In this document: piece after piece, positions 6,895-8,264 of the stretch
Layout of the letters: the number at the start of each line of letters is the position of its first letter
Numbering within the stretch: position 1 is the stretch's first letter
Origin: an uncultured Prevotella sp.
GTDB taxonomy: Bacteria; Bacteroidota; Bacteroidia; Bacteroidales; Bacteroidaceae
NCBI GenBank assembly: GCA_946055365.1
Contig: CAMGFM010000047.1
Location: 1 to 8,264 of the forward strand
Length of the DNA stretch: 8,264 nt
Direction of reading: 5' to 3'
Notes under the pieces: model-generated
Told to the model about the DNA's origin: nothing
What the model saw: the letters and a program-made list of their open reading frames with translations, nothing else
Databases searched by the model: none
Translations under genes and position numbers: made by a program

Positions 6895-6937
6895 CATAAG
6901 CCAACGCCAATCAACACCGCACACCGATGACTCTTTA

Positions 6938-7214
6938 GCAAGATGTTCGGCTCATGGAGTTTCCTGACGCGGCTCTTGTTTCTGCCTGATGCGATAACGG
7001 GAATTGTCTGATGCGGCACTTAAAGTGTGTCAGACGTAGCCCCTGGATTTGTCTGACGTGACACCAGAACTTGCCAGACACGACACCTGCGCTTGTCACA
7101 TGCGGCACTCAGAAAATAAAGTGGCTATTTAGCCCATCAAAAGTGCCTCTTTCACTGCCCTAAAGCGGCTCTTTAGCTACCCTAAAACGGCACTTTTGCG
7201 GCACAAGGCGACAC
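6938..7214 (+). repeat. Degenerate 22-bp-period tandem array (at least 12 units)
   Basis: Cores related to GCGGCWC begin at 6947, 6969, 6991, 7013, 7036, 7058, 7080, 7102, 7121, 7143, 7165 and 7187. The spacings are 22, 22, 22, 23, 22, 22, 22, 19, 22, 22 and 22. Two further cores at 7198 (GCGGCAC) and 7208 (GCGACAC) come at half-period steps of 11 and 10. The first eight units share a consensus near TTGYCWGAYGCGGCAC. After the 19-bp step, the last four share AAAGYGGCTCTTTAGC followed by a CCCT-like end. Because 22 is not divisible by 3 and there are no spacers, it is neither a coding repeat nor a CRISPR array. A 22-bp period is close to two helical turns, so the cores lie on about the same DNA face. 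It ends about 30 bp before the HAD gene and fills most of the 380-base vsr-HAD gap. Confidence 0.8.
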
Positions 7215-7244
7215 TGCCTATATAGAAACAATAAAACAAAGATT

Positions 7245-7883
7245 ATGTATTCTACTTACATTTTTGACCTTGACGGCACTCTGCTCTCCACACTTGGCGA
7301 TCTTGCCGCCAGTTGCAACCACGCCCTGCGCACCAATAACATGCCTGAGCGCAGCATAAGCGAAGTGAGACAGTTTGTAGGCAATGGCGTGCGCAAGCTA
7401 ATGGAGCGAGCCGTGCCTCAAGGCACTGATGACAATGCTACTGAAAAGGCTCTTGCCGACTTTAAGGCGCATTATTCGCTACATAGCCTTGACACCACAC
7501 AACCCTATCCCGACATAATGACACTGCTGAACGCACTGCACGCACGCGGCAAAAAGGTGGCCGTGGTGAGCAACAAGTTCTGTGCCGCCACAAAGGAGCT
7601 GTGCGCTCACTTTTTCAACGGCCTTGTTGACGTGGCAATAGGCGAGACGGAGGGCATAAGACGCAAGCCCGCGCCCGACACCGTCAACGAGGCATTGCGG
7701 CAACTCGGCACTAAGGCATCAGATGCGGTGTATATAGGCGACAGCGATGTGGACATCGCCACGGCACGCAACGCAGGTATGCCCTGCATAAGCGTGACAT
7801 GGGGATTCAGAGACCGTGATTTTCTTCTGGCTCACGGGGCGACGACACTTGTAGACAGCCCCATGGAGATACTCGACATGTGA
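7245..7883 (+). CDS. HAD-family phosphatase, phosphoglycolate phosphatase-like
   Basis: The 212-residue cytoplasmic hydrolase has all four HAD motifs. Motif I is FDLDGTLL with nucleophile D8 and acid/base D10; motif II is VVSNK with S109; motif III is K141 in RRKPAPD; motif IV is GDSDVD with D166 and D170 for Mg2+. The alpha-helical C1-type cap lies between motifs I and II (about 15-85) and includes the usual FVGNGVRKLMERA. Length and cap fit the Gph group, which dephosphorylates 2-phosphoglycolate formed from oxidised DNA 3' ends, but related HADs have other small phosphoester substrates, so the substrate is inferred. The ATG at 7245 directly precedes the first beta strand (MYSTYIFDLDGT), so no other start is sensible. 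The leader (TATATAGAAACAATAAAACAAAGATT) is AT-rich. A TTTG (7195-7198) with TATATAG 20 bp later is a poor promoter candidate that would place the -33 inside the repeat array. Confidence 0.9.
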   Translation: MYSTYIFDLDGTLLSTLGDLAASCNHALRTNNMPERSISEVRQFVGNGVRKLMERAVPQGTDDNATEKALADFKAHYSLHSLDTTQPYPDIMTLLNALHARGKKVAVVSNKFCAATKELCAHFFNGLVDVAIGETEGIRRKPAPDTVNEALRQLGTKASDAVYIGDSDVDIATARNAGMPCISVTWGFRDRDFLLAHGATTLVDSPMEILDM

Positions 7884-7888
7884 GCAAG

Positions 7889-7913
7889 GGCGGCAAAAGC
7901 AAGACTCTCCGCC
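7889..7913. terminator. Hairpin between convergent genes, possible bidirectional terminator
   Basis: GGCGG (7889-7893) pairs with CCGCC (7909-7913) across a 15-nt loop in the 34-base gap between the HAD stop and the permease stop on the opposite strand. The position is right for a shared terminator, but the stem is only 5 bp and no T tract is present. Confidence 0.25.
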
Positions 7914-7917
7914 ATGC

Positions 7918-8264
7918 CTACTCATATCTTATGGCCTCTATAGGGTCGAGCTGCGCCGCCTTCTTGGCAGGATACCAGCCAAAGAACACACCCGTGAACG
8001 TGCATACCGCAAAGCTCATGATAATGCTCCACGGTTGTATGTAGACAGGCCAATGAGCTATGGCATTGACAGCGTAAGATGCGCCCACCCCGAGCGCAAC
8101 TCCTATGAGTCCGCCCGACACACTGAGCAGTATAGCCTCTATCAGGAACTGGTTGAGTATGTCTATGCCCCTCGCGCCAACGCTCATGCGCAGGCCAATC
8201 TCGCGCGTGCGCTCCGTAACGCTCACATACATGATGTTCATGATGCCAATGCCGCCCACGATGA
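7918..8264 (-). CDS. MacB/FtsX-type ABC transporter permease, C-terminal end (5' part outside window)
   Basis: This is the C-terminal 115 residues of a membrane permease read on the minus strand, ending at the TAG of 7918-7920. The frame stays open to the window edge (the residue before VGGIGIMNIM is isoleucine), so the GTG at 8257-8259 is internal, not a start. The sequence follows the MacB family closely. The end of one transmembrane helix carries GGIGIMNIM, followed by the cytoplasmic coupling segment SVTERTREIGLRMSVGAR that meets the ATPase. Another helix contains FLIEAILLSVSGGLIGVALG, and the last helix SFAVCTFTGVFFGWYPAKKA is followed by the standard ending AAQLDPIEAIRYE. Such permeases work with a MacB-type ATPase in mechanotransmission-type export (macrolides, peptides, lipoproteins); the substrate here is unknown. 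The partner ATPase would lie outside the window. It is convergent with the HAD gene, 34 bases apart. Confidence 0.92.
   Translation of the reverse strand, partial: IVGGIGIMNIMYVSVTERTREIGLRMSVGARGIDILNQFLIEAILLSVSGGLIGVALGVGASYAVNAIAHWPVYIQPWSIIMSFAVCTFTGVFFGWYPAKKAAQLDPIEAIRYE

Noticed and set aside
6557..6967. 136-codon ORF overlapping vsr in another frame
   Set aside because: It is a frame shadow: the overlapped frame encodes a complete Vsr with all catalytic residues, and this translation shows no family resemblance.
6938..7214. CRISPR array
   Set aside because: Units are contiguous, degenerate and 22 bp long with no unique spacers, and there are no cas genes nearby.

Overview
The window looks like a Bacteroidales chromosome segment, perhaps a Prevotella- or Muribaculaceae-like gut lineage. 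The evidence is an exact Bacteroides-type -7 promoter element (TAACTTTG), AT-rich leaders without strong Shine-Dalgarno sequences, a moderately high GC content, and protein families (FemAB-like transferase, large helicase-methylase, Vsr, GreA, Gph-like HAD phosphatase, MacB-type permease) whose sequences read like Bacteroidales homologues. The assignment is inference; no rRNA or tRNA is present to anchor it.

Layout. 1-688: 3' part of a FemAB/GNAT-like transferase gene that enters from the left edge. 695-5467: a two-gene modification/restriction-like module. It consists of a 344-residue protein resembling the 'restriction endonuclease subunit M' family and a 1191-residue protein with an N-terminal DEAH helicase and a C-terminal NPPY DNA methyltransferase of the Eco57I-like type. 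5468-5655: spacer with a hairpin and a direct repeat. 5656-6120: greA. 6121-6354: spacer with a hairpin, repeat-like motifs and a 41-codon ORF. 6355-6864: vsr, followed by a hairpin plus T6 terminator. 6865-7244: a non-coding stretch filled mainly by a degenerate tandem array with a strict 22-bp period. 7245-7883: a phosphoglycolate-phosphatase-like HAD gene. 7918-8264 on the minus strand: C-terminal end of a MacB-type ABC permease, convergent with the HAD gene.

The two proteins of the 695-5467 module probably work together on DNA. The large one carries the translocase/helicase motor and the only complete methyltransferase catalytic motif. The small one has methyltransferase-like motif X and motif I segments but no NPPY, so it may be a specificity, SAM-binding or structural partner. 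I see no nuclease domain in either. The only nuclease in the window is Vsr, a T:G mismatch endonuclease normally paired with a cytosine-C5 methylase, and none is visible here. Housekeeping genes (greA, HAD phosphatase, permease) sit around these DNA-modification genes.

The most unusual non-coding signal is the 22-bp-periodic array at about 6938-7214, with at least 12 cores related to GCGGCWC. Related motifs recur on the other side of vsr. The first 5.4 kb also forms a single reading frame interrupted only by two TGA codons, and a C8 tract lies 4 bp upstream of the -7 element of the large gene.
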